Below are positions 34,421 to 42,880 of a stretch of DNA of 64,000 nucleotides, one piece after another. Positions within the stretch are counted from its first letter, which is position 1. Every line of letters begins with the position of its first letter. The notes below the pieces were generated by a model. It was not told the DNA's origin. It saw nothing but the letters and a program-made list of their open reading frames with translations, and did not search any database. A program made the translations under genes and the position numbers. The stretch comes from Georgenia daeguensis (GTDB taxonomy: Bacteria > Actinomycetota > Actinomycetes > Actinomycetales > Actinomycetaceae): positions 1 to 64,000 of the forward strand of contig NZ_BAABBA010000004.1 of assembly GCF_039537705.1 (NCBI RefSeq). The letters are read 5' to 3'.

Positions 34421-34864
34421 TCAGATCAGGCTGCGGCGGCCCGGCTCGGGCGTGTTGACCATCGCGTGCGCCGCGCGCTCGAGGTAGTCCCACAGCAGCG
34501 TCTCGAGCTCGGGAGCGAGCTCCAGCTCGTCCACGCCGACCCGCATGTGCGCCAGCCAGCGGTCCCGTGCCGCCGGCGTCACCGGGAAGGGCAGGTGACG
34601 ACGGCGGAGCATCGGGTGCCCCCGCTGCTGCGAGTACGTGGTGGGCCCGCCCCAGTACTGCTCGAGGAACATCGTCAGGCGCTCCTCGGCGCCCGCCCAG
34701 TCGTCCTGCGGGTACATCGGGGCGAGCAGCTCGTCCTCGCGCACGCCCTGGTAGAACCGGTGCACGAGCCGGGCGAACGTGGGGTGCCCGCCCATCGCCT
34801 CGTACACCTGGGCGAGATCGGCGTGGGTCGGCTGCTGCGCTGTCACCGTCCCATCATCGCTCAC
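34421..34864 (-). CDS. glbO: Group II truncated hemoglobin
   Basis: A 147-residue heme protein with a GTG start overlapping the enzyme I stop (GTGA). It has the trHbII pattern: FARLVHRFYQGVREDELLAPMYP, FLEQYWGGPTTYSQQRGHP, then LRRRHLPF with the probable proximal His90, and DRWLAHMRVGVDEL with the conserved Trp. It binds O2 and may help respiration, peroxide or NO handling. Translational coupling to PTS enzyme I is unusual and may link the globin's level to sugar flux, although simple gene packing is possible. Confidence 0.93.
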   Translation of the reverse strand: MSDDGTVTAQQPTHADLAQVYEAMGGHPTFARLVHRFYQGVREDELLAPMYPQDDWAGAEERLTMFLEQYWGGPTTYSQQRGHPMLRRRHLPFPVTPAARDRWLAHMRVGVDELELAPELETLLWDYLERAAHAMVNTPEPGRRSLI

Positions 34865-36606
34865 AGCCCGAGGTCCGCGAGAACCGGCAGCCCCTCCCGC
34901 ACGCGCGCCCGGGCGTCGGCCGCGGACTCGGCGTCGACCGCCGCCCGGGCCAGCCGCCGGCACGTCGCGAGGTCGGTGGCCGCCAGCACGGCGGCCACGT
35001 CGGCCAGGGCGCGCGGCGTCATGGACAGCGAGGAGATGCCCAGCCCCACCAGGACGACGGCGAGGGCGGGGTCGGCCGCGGCCTCGCCGCAGACCCCGAC
35101 GGGCCGGGACTGCTGCGCGCCGCCGAGGCACGTGGACTCCACGAGCCGCAGGACGGCGGGCTGCCACGGGTCGGAGAGCTCGGCGAGGGAGCCCAGGAGC
35201 CGGTCGGCGGCCATCGCGTACTGGGTGAGGTCGTTCGTGCCGATCGACGCGAACGAGGCCCGGGCCAGGATCGGCCCGGCGAGGAGCGCCGCGCTCGGCA
35301 CCTCGACCATGACGCCCGCGGTGCCCAGCCCGTGGCGCTCGCAGGCGGCGACGAAGTCCTCGGTCTCCGCCACGGTCGCGATCATGGGGGCCATGACCCA
35401 CACGTCCGCGCTGGTCTGCCCGGCGGCGCGGGCGATGGCGGCCAGCTGGTTCTCGAGGACCTCGGGGGCCTTGCGGGCCGTGCGCAGCCCGCGCACGCCG
35501 AGGGCCGGGTTGGCCTCCTCGGCGTCGGTGACGAAGGGCAGCGGCTTGTCCGCGCCGGCGTCCAGGGTGCGGACCACGACCTTCTTGCCGGGGAACTGCT
35601 CGAGCACGCGCCGGTACTGCTCGGCCTGCTCGTCGACCCCCGGCTCCTCCGTGCGGTCGAGGAAGCAGAACTCGGTGCGGAACAGGCCCACGCCCTGGGC
35701 GCCCGCCTCCGCCGCGGCACGGGCGCCGTCGGGGTCCCCGACGTTGGCCAGCAGCGCCACCTCGTGCCCGTCGGCGGTGCGGCCGTGACCGTCGAAGGTG
35801 CGCACGACCGTGCGCCGCTCCTCGGCGAGGCGGACCCGCTCGGGGTCGGGGGAGAGCTCGACCGTGCCCGCCCCGCCGTCGACGAGGACGACCTCGCCCT
35901 CGGGCAGCGCCGCCGGGGCGCCGGCCAGGCCGACGACGGCCGGGATACCGAGGGCGCGGGCGAGGATCGCGGTGTGCGAGGTGGGCCCGCCCTCGGCGGT
36001 GACGATGGCGCGCACGAGCGCCGGGTCGAGCAGCGCGGTGTCGGCCGGGGCGAGGTCGGTGGCCACGAGCACGAACGGCTCGGAACGCTGCGGGACGCCG
36101 GGCATCGGCTGCCCGGTGAGCTCGGCGATGATGCGGTTGCGCACGTCGGCGACGTCCTTCGCCCGCTCGGCCATGTACCCGCCCAGCGCCGCGAGCTGCT
36201 CGGCCACCTTCCCGGCGGCCTGCCACACCGCCCGCGGCGCCGGCAGGTGCGCCTCGCGCACCAGCGCCGAGGCGCCCTTGACGAGCGTGGGGTCGGCCGC
36301 CATCTGCGCCGTCGTCTCGAGCAGCTCGCGGCGCTCGCCCTCGACGGTCGTCGCCGCCTGCTCCAGCGCGCTGCGCACGGCCTCCGCGGCGGCGGCGATG
36401 CGGGCCGCCTCCGCCTCGGCCTGCTCCTCCGCGACGGCGGGGCCGGCCGGGGGCTCGCCGGCCGGCGGGCGGACCTGCGCGACGGGGCCCGCGGCGAGAC
36501 CGGGGCTGACGCCGACGCCGTGCAGCGGCTCGGCCGCGCCGGACGGGGCGCCGGAGGCGGGCATGACGGTGTCCGGGGCGTCCTCGCCCGCGGCCTGGGT
36601 GCTCAT
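34861..36606 (-). CDS. ptsI: PTS enzyme I (phosphoenolpyruvate-protein phosphotransferase)
   Basis: A 581-residue cytoplasmic kinase that passes phosphate from PEP to HPr. The N-terminal HPr-binding helices span about 25-160, and the phosphorylated His211 is in TAEGGPTSHTAILARALG. The C-terminal PEP-binding barrel has GVGLFRTEFCFLDR, VVVRTLDAGADKPLPF, MVEVPSAALLAG and GTNDLTQYAMAADR, and the Cys region CGEAAADPALAVVLVGLG. The first 20 residues are an unconserved extension. It is divergent from an EIIB gene and coupled to glbO downstream. No HPr gene lies in the window. Confidence 0.95.
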   Translation of the reverse strand: MSTQAAGEDAPDTVMPASGAPSGAAEPLHGVGVSPGLAAGPVAQVRPPAGEPPAGPAVAEEQAEAEAARIAAAAEAVRSALEQAATTVEGERRELLETTAQMAADPTLVKGASALVREAHLPAPRAVWQAAGKVAEQLAALGGYMAERAKDVADVRNRIIAELTGQPMPGVPQRSEPFVLVATDLAPADTALLDPALVRAIVTAEGGPTSHTAILARALGIPAVVGLAGAPAALPEGEVVLVDGGAGTVELSPDPERVRLAEERRTVVRTFDGHGRTADGHEVALLANVGDPDGARAAAEAGAQGVGLFRTEFCFLDRTEEPGVDEQAEQYRRVLEQFPGKKVVVRTLDAGADKPLPFVTDAEEANPALGVRGLRTARKAPEVLENQLAAIARAAGQTSADVWVMAPMIATVAETEDFVAACERHGLGTAGVMVEVPSAALLAGPILARASFASIGTNDLTQYAMAADRLLGSLAELSDPWQPAVLRLVESTCLGGAQQSRPVGVCGEAAADPALAVVLVGLGISSLSMTPRALADVAAVLAATDLATCRRLARAAVDAESAADARARVREGLPVLADLGL

Positions 36607-36750
36607 GGATGCTCCTGTCCTCGGATGCGCCCATCATGCCGCGCCCGGGCCCGCGCGCCCCGCGCACGCGCCGAGAGCTCCCGGCCGGAGCGAGCCGCAC
36701 GCGTCTGCGTGCGCCGGTCCGGATGCACGCGCCCCCGCGCGCCGATCCGC

Positions 36751-36760
36751 TGGTGCACCA
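36751..36760. promoter_or_regulatory. Palindrome in the divergent ptsI/EIIB promoter region
   Basis: TGGTGCACCA is a perfect 10-bp palindrome within the 240-bp gap between the divergent enzyme I and EIIB genes. It loosely resembles half of a GntR/DasR-type site (ACTGGTCTAGACCACT), but it is too short for confidence. The remainder of the gap shows no gene. Confidence 0.3.
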
Positions 36761-36846
36761 CTTCCGCGCGGGTAGGCTCGGAGGAGGTCGCGGGAACGTG
36801 ACGAATCCCGCACGCACACCGTCTCAACACTGTTGGAGGAGTTCCG

Positions 36847-37077
36847 ATGAACAAGGCCGAGAGCATCCTGGCCGCCCTGGGAGGTGCGCCGAACGTCGTC
36901 GACGTCGAGCCGTGCATCACCCGTCTGCGCGTGGAGGTCCGGGACCCGGCCGTCGTGGGCGAGAGTGACCTCAAGGCCACCGGTGCGTTCGGCGTCGTGC
37001 GGGTCGGCCGCGTGGTGCAGATCGTGGTCGGGCCCGAGGCCGACGACCTGGCCGAGGAGATCAGCGCGCTCCTGTAG
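36847..37077 (+). CDS. PTS EIIB subunit (glucose/GlcNAc family)
   Basis: A 76-residue single-domain EIIB. The phosphorylated Cys23 lies in DVEPCITRLRVEV and the tail is VVRVGRVVQIVVGPEAD. GGAGGAG precedes the ATG. By eye it is identical at about 48 of 76 positions to the second EIIB at 41252, so the two are probably duplicates. It is separated from any EIIC gene, so its partner is probably the EIIC at 39510 or one elsewhere. It accepts phosphate from an EIIA and passes it to the incoming sugar. Confidence 0.92.
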   Translation: MNKAESILAALGGAPNVVDVEPCITRLRVEVRDPAVVGESDLKATGAFGVVRVGRVVQIVVGPEADDLAEEISALL

Positions 37078-37171
37078 GCCAGGACCGTCGCGCGGCGCGC
37101 CGGCGAGGGCGAGGCCCCCGGCGCCGAACACCTACAGCGGACGTGATCGTCCGTCCCAACCGAGGAGCACC

Positions 37172-39334
37172 ATGACGTCCAGCCCGGCACCGGCCGCGGA
37201 CACCACCACCCCCTCGCCGGAGCTGCGGCAGCTGGCCGACAGCCTCGGCGTCGCGACCGAGTTCTGGGACTACACCGGACATCACCGGATCGTCTCCGCC
37301 GCGACCATCCGCGCCGTGCTGGGCGCGCTCGGGGTGCCCGCGGGCGACGAGGGCCAGGTGCGTGCGGCGCTCGCGGACGTCGAGCTGGCGCCGTGGCGCG
37401 CGGTGCTGCCGCCGTCCGTGGTGGTGCGCGAGGGGCGGACGCACGAGCTGGCGGTCCACGTGCCCGACGGGGCCGGCGTCGCCGTCGTCGTCGAGCTCGA
37501 GACAGGAGGCACGCTCGAGCTGGAGCAGAGGGACGCCTGGGTGCCGCCGCGTGAGGTGGACGGCGTGCTCGTCGGCCGGGCGACCTTCGTCCTGCCCGCC
37601 GACCTGCCCGTGGGCTGGCACGAGCTCGAGGCGCGGGTCGACGGCGGACGCGCCCGCCGCAGCCCGCTCGCCGTCACGCCCGACCGGCTCCCGGACCCGG
37701 GAGTCGCCACCTCCCGCGGGTGGGGCCTGATGGCCCAGCTGTACTCGGTGCGCTCGGCCCGCTCGTGGGGGATCGGGGACCTCTCGGACCTGGCGGAGCT
37801 GACGAGCTTCTCGGGCGACCTGGGCGCGGACTTCCTGCTCATCAACCCGCTCCACGCCGCCGAGCCGAGCGGTCGTATGACGCCCTCGCCGTACCTGCCG
37901 GTCACGCGCCGGTTCGTCAACCCCATCTACATCCGCCCGGAGGAGGTGCGCGAGGCCGCCTACCTCACCGGCCCCCAGCGCGCCCTCGTGGAGTGGGCGG
38001 CCGAGGAGGTCCGCGGCACCAACGCCACGAACCAGCCCATCGACCGCGACGCCGCCTGGTCCGCGAAGCGCCAGGCGCTCGAGGTGATCTTCTCGGCGGG
38101 CCGCAGCCGGTCCCGCCAGCGTGCCCTCGACCGGTTCCGGGCGGAGGAGGGGCAGGGCCTGGAGGACTTCGCGCTCTGGTGCGCGCTGCACGAGAAGTAC
38201 GCGAGCACCGGCTGGCCGCAGGAGCTGCAGGACATCCGGTCCCCGTTCGTCGCCCGCGCCCGCCGCGAGCTGGCCGAGCGGGTCGACTTCTACGTGTGGC
38301 TCCAGTGGGTCGCGGACGAGCAGCTGGCGCACGCCCAGCAGGTGGCTGTGGAGTCCGGCATGGGTCTCGGGGTGATGCACGACCTCGCCGTCGGCGTCCA
38401 CCCCGGCGGCGCCGACTCGTGGATCGACCGCGACGCGTTCGCCCAGGGCATCGGGGTGGGCGCGCCGCCGGACATGTACAACCAGCAGGGCCAGAACTGG
38501 AGCCAGCCGCCGTGGCGGCCCGACGCCCTGGCCCGCACCGCGTACGCGCCGCTGCGCGAGATGGCCCGCACGGTGCTGCGCCATGCCGGCGCGGTGCGGG
38601 TGGACCACATCCTGGGGCTGTTCCGCCTGTGGTGGATCCCGGACGGCATGGGCGCGGGCGAGGGCACGTACGTGCGCTACGACCACGAGGCGATGGTCGG
38701 CGTCCTGCTCCTGGAGGCCGCCCGCGCGGGCGCCGCCGTGATCGGCGAGGACCTGGGCACCGTGGAGCCGTGGGTGCGCGACTACCTCGAGGAGCGCGGG
38801 GTGCTCGGCACCTCGGTGCTGTGGTTCGAGAAGGACGCCGCCGGGCAGCCGCTCCAGCCGGACGCGTACCGCCGGCTCGTCCTGGCCACCGTCGACACGC
38901 ACGACCTGCCGCCGGTCGCCGGCTACCTGGCCGAGGAGCACGTGGACCTGCGCGAGCGTCTCGGGCTGCTCACCGAGCCGGTCGAGCACGTGCGCGCGGA
39001 GGCCCGCACCGAGCGCCAGCGCATGGTCGACCGCCTGCGCGAGCACGGCCTGGTGGGGGAGAACCCCACCGAGCGTGAGCTGGTGGAGGCCCTGCACGCC
39101 TACGTGGTCCGTACCCCGGCGGTGCTGGTGGGCGTCTCGCTCACCGACGCGGTGGGGGAGCGGCGCGCGCAGAACCAGCCGGGCACCGACACCGAGTACC
39201 CCAACTGGAAGCTGCCGCTGGCCGACGGCGCGGAGCAGGTCGTCATGGTCGAGGACCTCCCCGGCTCGGCCCGGCTGCTCTCGCTGGTCGCCGCGCTGCG
39301 GGCCGCGCTCGGCGACGACGACCGGCTGGCCTGA
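37172..39334 (+). CDS. malQ: 4-alpha-glucanotransferase (amylomaltase)
   Basis: A 720-residue GH77 enzyme starting at ATG 37172 with GAGGAG upstream. An N-terminal beta-domain of about 150 residues precedes the barrel, as in actinobacterial and E. coli MalQ. The motifs are SARSWGIGDLSDLAELTSF, the nucleophile region VRVDHILGLFRLWWIPDG, the acid/base in IGEDLGTVEPWVRDYLEE, and VDTHDLPPVAGYL. It moves glucan segments between maltodextrins and releases glucose. Its place inside a PTS block suggests shared control by carbohydrate supply, but it has its own ribosome binding site 95 bp after the EIIB stop. Confidence 0.95.
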   Translation: MTSSPAPAADTTTPSPELRQLADSLGVATEFWDYTGHHRIVSAATIRAVLGALGVPAGDEGQVRAALADVELAPWRAVLPPSVVVREGRTHELAVHVPDGAGVAVVVELETGGTLELEQRDAWVPPREVDGVLVGRATFVLPADLPVGWHELEARVDGGRARRSPLAVTPDRLPDPGVATSRGWGLMAQLYSVRSARSWGIGDLSDLAELTSFSGDLGADFLLINPLHAAEPSGRMTPSPYLPVTRRFVNPIYIRPEEVREAAYLTGPQRALVEWAAEEVRGTNATNQPIDRDAAWSAKRQALEVIFSAGRSRSRQRALDRFRAEEGQGLEDFALWCALHEKYASTGWPQELQDIRSPFVARARRELAERVDFYVWLQWVADEQLAHAQQVAVESGMGLGVMHDLAVGVHPGGADSWIDRDAFAQGIGVGAPPDMYNQQGQNWSQPPWRPDALARTAYAPLREMARTVLRHAGAVRVDHILGLFRLWWIPDGMGAGEGTYVRYDHEAMVGVLLLEAARAGAAVIGEDLGTVEPWVRDYLEERGVLGTSVLWFEKDAAGQPLQPDAYRRLVLATVDTHDLPPVAGYLAEEHVDLRERLGLLTEPVEHVRAEARTERQRMVDRLREHGLVGENPTERELVEALHAYVVRTPAVLVGVSLTDAVGERRAQNQPGTDTEYPNWKLPLADGAEQVVMVEDLPGSARLLSLVAALRAALGDDDRLA

Positions 39335-39452
39335 CCCGGCGCGACGAGATCCAGATCCCGCCCGTCACCCATCGGTGATGTCACCTCGTCGGTGAGGCGT
39401 CGGCTCCTCGGCGAGGCGTCAGCTTCCCGGTGAGACCGGCGCGAGAACGAGA

Positions 39453-39499
39453 GCGACCCCCTGTCCCCGAGCTCGTGAGCTCGAGGGCCAGGGGGTCGC
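39453..39499. terminator. Terminator between malQ and the convergent EIIC gene
   Basis: GCGACCCCCTG (39453-39463) pairs with CAGGGGGTCGC (39489-39499). Two GAGCTC palindromes lie in the loop. It lies between convergent genes and probably works in both directions. Confidence 0.8.
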
Positions 39500-39509
39500 C
39501 GCGTGAGGG

Positions 39510-40946
39510 TCAGACGCGCGGCGTCCCGCCGTCGCGCTCGTCACGGCCGAGCTCGGGGACGGCCTTGCCCGTGTCCTCGGCCACGGCACCGGCCGGGTCG
39601 CCCCGCCGTGCCGGGCGCTCCTCGGCCGCCCGTGCACCGGTCTTGACCGCGGCCGCGTCCTGCGCCTCGTCGAAGACCGACGGCGCGCCGGAACCGACGT
39701 CGCCGTCCTCCTCGCGACCGGGCGTGCGGAGGTTCCACCGCTTGATCGCGAAGCTGAAGATCAGGTAGTAGATCACCGCGTAGCCCAGCCCGATCGGGAT
39801 GAGCCACAGCGGCATCGTGGCGATGCCGAAGTTCAGCAGGTAGTCGATGGCGCCCGCGGAGAACGTGAACCCGTCCTTGATGCCGATCGCGTTGACCAGG
39901 GCCAGGGAGGTGCCGGTCAGGACCGCGTGGACGACGTACAGCGGGAACGCGACGTAGGCGAAGGCGTACTCCAGCGGCTCCGTGATGCCGGTGAGGAAGG
40001 CGGTCAGCGCGACGGAGATCATGATGCCGCCGGTGACCTTGCGCCGCTCCGGCTTGGCGTGACGCCAGATCGCCAGTGCCGCGGCGGGCAGGGCGAACAT
40101 CATGATCGGGAAGAACCCGGTCATGAACGTCCCGGCCGTCGGGTCGCCCGCGAAGAAGCGGAAGAGGTCGCCCTGGGCAACCTGGCCCGTGTCCGGGTTG
40201 GTGAACTCGCCGAACTGGAACCACGGCAGGTTGTTGAGCAGGTGGTGCAGGCCGAACGGGATGAGCAGGCGGTTCAGCGTGCCGAAGACGAACCCGCCGA
40301 TCACGACGTTGCCCTCGTCGGTGACCCACCGGCCGAAGCCGCCGATGACGGCGTCGAAGGCCGGGTAGATCAGCGCGAAGATCACGGCGACGAGCACGGC
40401 GACGAAGGCGGTGATGATCGGGACGAGGCGGCGGCCGCCGAAGAACGCCAGGTAGGGCGGAAGCTTGGTGCGGTAGAACCTCTGCCACAGCAGCGCGGCG
40501 ATGATGCCGATGACGATGCCGCCGAGCACGCCGTAGTTGATGGTCTCCTCGCCCTCCGGCCCGGCGCCGAAGAACGGTGCGAGCGCGTCGAGCACGGCCT
40601 GGAAGGTGAGGTAGCCGATGAGGCCGGCCAGCGCCGTCGAGCCGTCGGACTTGCGGGCGAAGCCGATGGCCACGCCGAGGGCGAAGATGATCGGCAGGTT
40701 GCCGAACACCGCGTTGCCGGCGGCGGCGAAGACGTCCGCGACGGGCTGGACCCAGCCCATCCCGTTCCAGCTCGCCACGCCCTGCTCGCCGAGCATGTCC
40801 GGCTGACCGAAACGCAGGAGCAGGCCGGCGGCGGGCAGCACGGCGATCGGCAGCATGAGCGAGCGGCCCACGCGCTGAGCCTGGGCGAAGCCCGGGATGT
40901 GTCTCTTGTTCGTGGTGGCGGGGGTGCCCGCCGCGGTGGTGGTCAT
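39510..40946 (-). CDS. nagE: PTS EIIC permease, glucose/N-acetylglucosamine family
   Basis: A 478-residue membrane protein starting at ATG 40946. About ten hydrophobic helices include SLMLPIAVLPAAGLLLRFGQ, NLPIIFALGVAIGFAR, LNRLLIPFGLHHLLNNLPWF and the loop GITEPLEYAFAYVAFPLYVV with the conserved Glu that binds sugar. It is an EIIC-only protein: the B and A domains are encoded separately upstream. The C-terminal 70 residues are a charged, unconserved tail. GlcNAc specificity is inferred from similarity and from the murQ/nagK locus nearby; glucose is the alternative. It is divergent from the EIIB-EIIA genes over a shared promoter region. Confidence 0.85.
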   Translation of the reverse strand: MTTTAAGTPATTNKRHIPGFAQAQRVGRSLMLPIAVLPAAGLLLRFGQPDMLGEQGVASWNGMGWVQPVADVFAAAGNAVFGNLPIIFALGVAIGFARKSDGSTALAGLIGYLTFQAVLDALAPFFGAGPEGEETINYGVLGGIVIGIIAALLWQRFYRTKLPPYLAFFGGRRLVPIITAFVAVLVAVIFALIYPAFDAVIGGFGRWVTDEGNVVIGGFVFGTLNRLLIPFGLHHLLNNLPWFQFGEFTNPDTGQVAQGDLFRFFAGDPTAGTFMTGFFPIMMFALPAAALAIWRHAKPERRKVTGGIMISVALTAFLTGITEPLEYAFAYVAFPLYVVHAVLTGTSLALVNAIGIKDGFTFSAGAIDYLLNFGIATMPLWLIPIGLGYAVIYYLIFSFAIKRWNLRTPGREEDGDVGSGAPSVFDEAQDAAAVKTGARAAEERPARRGDPAGAVAEDTGKAVPELGRDERDGGTPRV

Positions 40947-41086
40947 CGTCGCTCCAAGGTTCGTCGAGCGGCCCACCTGGCGTGCGCGACGGCGCGCACC
41001 GGGACGCTCCGGGATGCGTCCGAACGCCCGTCTCGCAGGGCGATACGGACATGCTGACGCGCACACTGAATCGCCAGCGCCCCGGC

Positions 41087-41126
41087 GTGTCAAGGAACCG
41101 CGCCGCGCCTGGAGTTCGCTTGACAC
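41087..41126. promoter_or_regulatory. Mirror-image -35 boxes in the divergent EIIC / EIIB-EIIA promoter
   Basis: GTGTCAAG (41087-41094) and CTTGACAC (41119-41126) form a perfect 8-bp inverted repeat. Each arm contains TTGACA pointing outward, one toward the EIIC gene and one toward EIIB. The -10 elements are poor (TTCAGT on the minus side). The arms could be paired -35 boxes, an operator or both. The rest of the 305-bp gap contains no gene. Confidence 0.45.
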
Positions 41127-41251
41127 GCGCCTCACCTGCGCGGTCTCATCAGCATGCCGGGCCAGCCGGGTCCGGCGCGGGCGCCCGACGGCGCACGGCG
41201 GGGAGTTCCGCCGGCAGGATCACGGTCGATCCGTGACGACAGGAGCTGAAG

Positions 41252-41482
41252 ATGAGCCAGGCGGAGCAGATCCTCGCGGCGCTGGGCGGGGACGCCAACA
41301 TCCTCGACCTCGAGGCGTGCATCACGCGGCTGCGTGTAGAGGTCGAGGACCCGGCCAAGGTGGACGAGGCCGGGCTGCGCGCCGCGGGCGCCTTCGGTGT
41401 GGTGCAGCAGGGCGCGGCGGTCCAGGTCGTCGTCGGTCCCCAGGCGGACACGATCGCCGAGGACATCGAGGACCTGCGGTGA
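41252..41482 (+). CDS. PTS EIIB subunit, second paralogue
   Basis: A 76-residue EIIB with Cys23 in DLEACITRLRVEV and a tail AAVQVVVGPQAD. The stop overlaps the GTG of the EIIA gene by three bases. With the divergent EIIC (39510) and the coupled EIIA it makes a full glucose/GlcNAc-type enzyme II. It is about 63 percent identical by eye to the EIIB at 36847. Confidence 0.93.
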   Translation: MSQAEQILAALGGDANILDLEACITRLRVEVEDPAKVDEAGLRAAGAFGVVQQGAAVQVVVGPQADTIAEDIEDLR

Positions 41483-41937
41483 CGCTGCGGGTGCTCGCAC
41501 CCGTCGCCGGCACCGTCCTGGAGCTGAAGGACGTGCCGGACCCCGTCTTCTCCGAGGCGATCGTCGGCCCGGGGATCGCCGTCGACCCCGCGGGTGCGGA
41601 GGTCTCCGAGGTCCGCGCCCCCGTGGCGGGGACCATCATGAAGTTCCACCCGCACGCCTTCGTGCTGGTGGCCGAGGGCGGACGCGGCGTGCTCGTGCAT
41701 CTCGGGCTCGACACGGTCCAGCTCGGCGGCGAGGGCTTCACGCTCCACGCGGCCGAGAAGGACACCGTCGAGGCAGGGCAGCTCCTGGTGACGTGGTCGC
41801 CGGAGAAGGTGGCCGCGGGCGGCCGGTCGCCGGTCACGCCCGTCATCGCCCTGGAGGGCACCGCGGAGTCGCTCACCACGGCCGTCGCGCCGGGGGACAC
41901 GGTCGCCGCCGGCGACGAGCTGTTCACCTGGGCGTGA
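41479..41937 (+). CDS. crr: PTS EIIA subunit, glucose type
   Basis: A 152-residue EIIA(Glc)-fold protein with a GTG start (VTLRVLAPVAGTV). His59 in KFHPHAFVL and His74 in GVLVHLGLDTVQL correspond to the supporting and phosphorylated histidines. It receives phosphate from HPr and passes it to EIIB. It overlaps both the upstream EIIB and the downstream HAD gene by four bases or fewer, which implies coupled synthesis. It may also be a regulatory subunit, as Crr is in other bacteria. Confidence 0.93.
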   Translation: MTLRVLAPVAGTVLELKDVPDPVFSEAIVGPGIAVDPAGAEVSEVRAPVAGTIMKFHPHAFVLVAEGGRGVLVHLGLDTVQLGGEGFTLHAAEKDTVEAGQLLVTWSPEKVAAGGRSPVTPVIALEGTAESLTTAVAPGDTVAAGDELFTWA

Positions 41938-42611
41938 CCCGGGACGGCCTGCGTGGCCGGGTGGACGCCATGCTGCGTTCGCCCGGGTCCGGGCTGCTCC
42001 TCGACCTCGACGGCACGTTGGTGGACTCCGAGCCGACCCACCGTGCCGCCTTCGCCACCTACTTCGCCCGGCGCGGCTGGGACGTGCCCGCCGACATGCT
42101 GCACTTGTTCGCGGGACGGCGCGGTGCCGAGGTGTTCGCCGGCGTCGAGGGGCCCTGGACCGGCGAGGACCCGATGACGCTCGCCCACGAGGTCATCGCC
42201 TGCCTCGACGTCGTGGCCCACCCGCCCGCCCCGGTCGCCGGGGCCGCGGAGGCGATCTCCGGCTGGCACGCGGCCGGGGTGCCGCTCGCCGTCGTCACCT
42301 CGGCCACGAACGCCTGGGCGACGGCGGCGCTCGAGCTCCTCGGGGTGGCGGACCTCGGCGTCGCCCTCGTCACCGCCGAGCTGGTCGCCGTCGGCAAGCC
42401 CGACCCGGCACCCTACCGGCTGGGCGCGGAGGTGCTCGGGGTGGAGACGGCCGCCTGCGTGGCGGCGGAGGACACCCCGGCGGGCCTGAGCGCCGCGCTG
42501 GGGGCCGGCGTGGGGCTGGTGCTCGGCGTCACCACGTCGCACGCCGCCCACGTGCTGCGTGCCGCGGGTGCCCACGACGCGGTCGCGGACCTCACGGCGC
42601 TGGTGCCCTGA
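41934..42611 (+). CDS. HAD-superfamily sugar-phosphate phosphatase in the PTS operon
   Basis: A 225-residue enzyme with a GTG start overlapping the EIIA stop. Motif I is LLLDLDGTLVDSEPTHRAAF (nucleophile near Asp24, acid near Asp26), followed by VVTSATNAWATAALELLGV, VGKPDPAPYRLGAEVLGV and CVAAEDTPAGLSAALGAGV. It is like the GS1/YfbT/YniC sugar phosphatases. Being the third coupled gene of the EIIB-EIIA operon suggests that it dephosphorylates the imported sugar phosphate and relieves sugar-phosphate stress. The substrate is inferred. A strong terminator follows. Confidence 0.85.
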   Translation: MTRDGLRGRVDAMLRSPGSGLLLDLDGTLVDSEPTHRAAFATYFARRGWDVPADMLHLFAGRRGAEVFAGVEGPWTGEDPMTLAHEVIACLDVVAHPPAPVAGAAEAISGWHAAGVPLAVVTSATNAWATAALELLGVADLGVALVTAELVAVGKPDPAPYRLGAEVLGVETAACVAAEDTPAGLSAALGAGVGLVLGVTTSHAAHVLRAAGAHDAVADLTALVP

Positions 42612-42625
42612 CCGCCGCGCCCGTG

Positions 42626-42717
42626 GCACCGGCCCCACCAGCCGGTGCAGGTCACACCGGCACCACAACCCGGTGCCAGTGCACCGGCCCCACCAGGCCC
42701 TGCGACACCGGCACCAC
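42626..42717. repeat. Imperfect direct duplication in an intergenic region
   Basis: GCACCGGCCCCACCAG occurs at 42626-42641 and 42681-42696, and ACACCGGCACCAC at 42654-42666 and 42705-42717. This indicates an imperfect duplication of roughly 50-55 bp. No gene is present in it. Confidence 0.75.
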
Positions 42718-42739
42718 GATCGGCGCTTGAGCGCCGAGA

Positions 42740-42785
42740 ATGCCCTAACTGCCCGATCCGTCGTCGCGACGGGCAGTTAGGGCAT
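42740..42785. terminator. Strong terminator between HAD phosphatase gene and pepN
   Basis: A perfect 16-bp inverted repeat (ATGCCCTAACTGCCCG, 42740-42755, and its complement at 42770-42785) has a nested CCGTCG/CGACGG in the loop region. It lies between convergent genes and is unusually AT-containing for this genome. Confidence 0.85.
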
Positions 42786-42880
42786 GCTCGAGGCCCAGGC
42801 CTAGGCCGAGGGCGCCGGTGCCGGGGGCCCGCGCCGAGGGAGGCGGTGCCGGGGCGGCTGGGACGAGAGCCGCCCCGGGG

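Noticed and set aside
34421..36817. 798-residue fusion of enzyme I region and globin
   Set aside because: The long frame is a shadow of enzyme I in a different frame; the globin starts at GTG 34864 overlapping the enzyme I stop.
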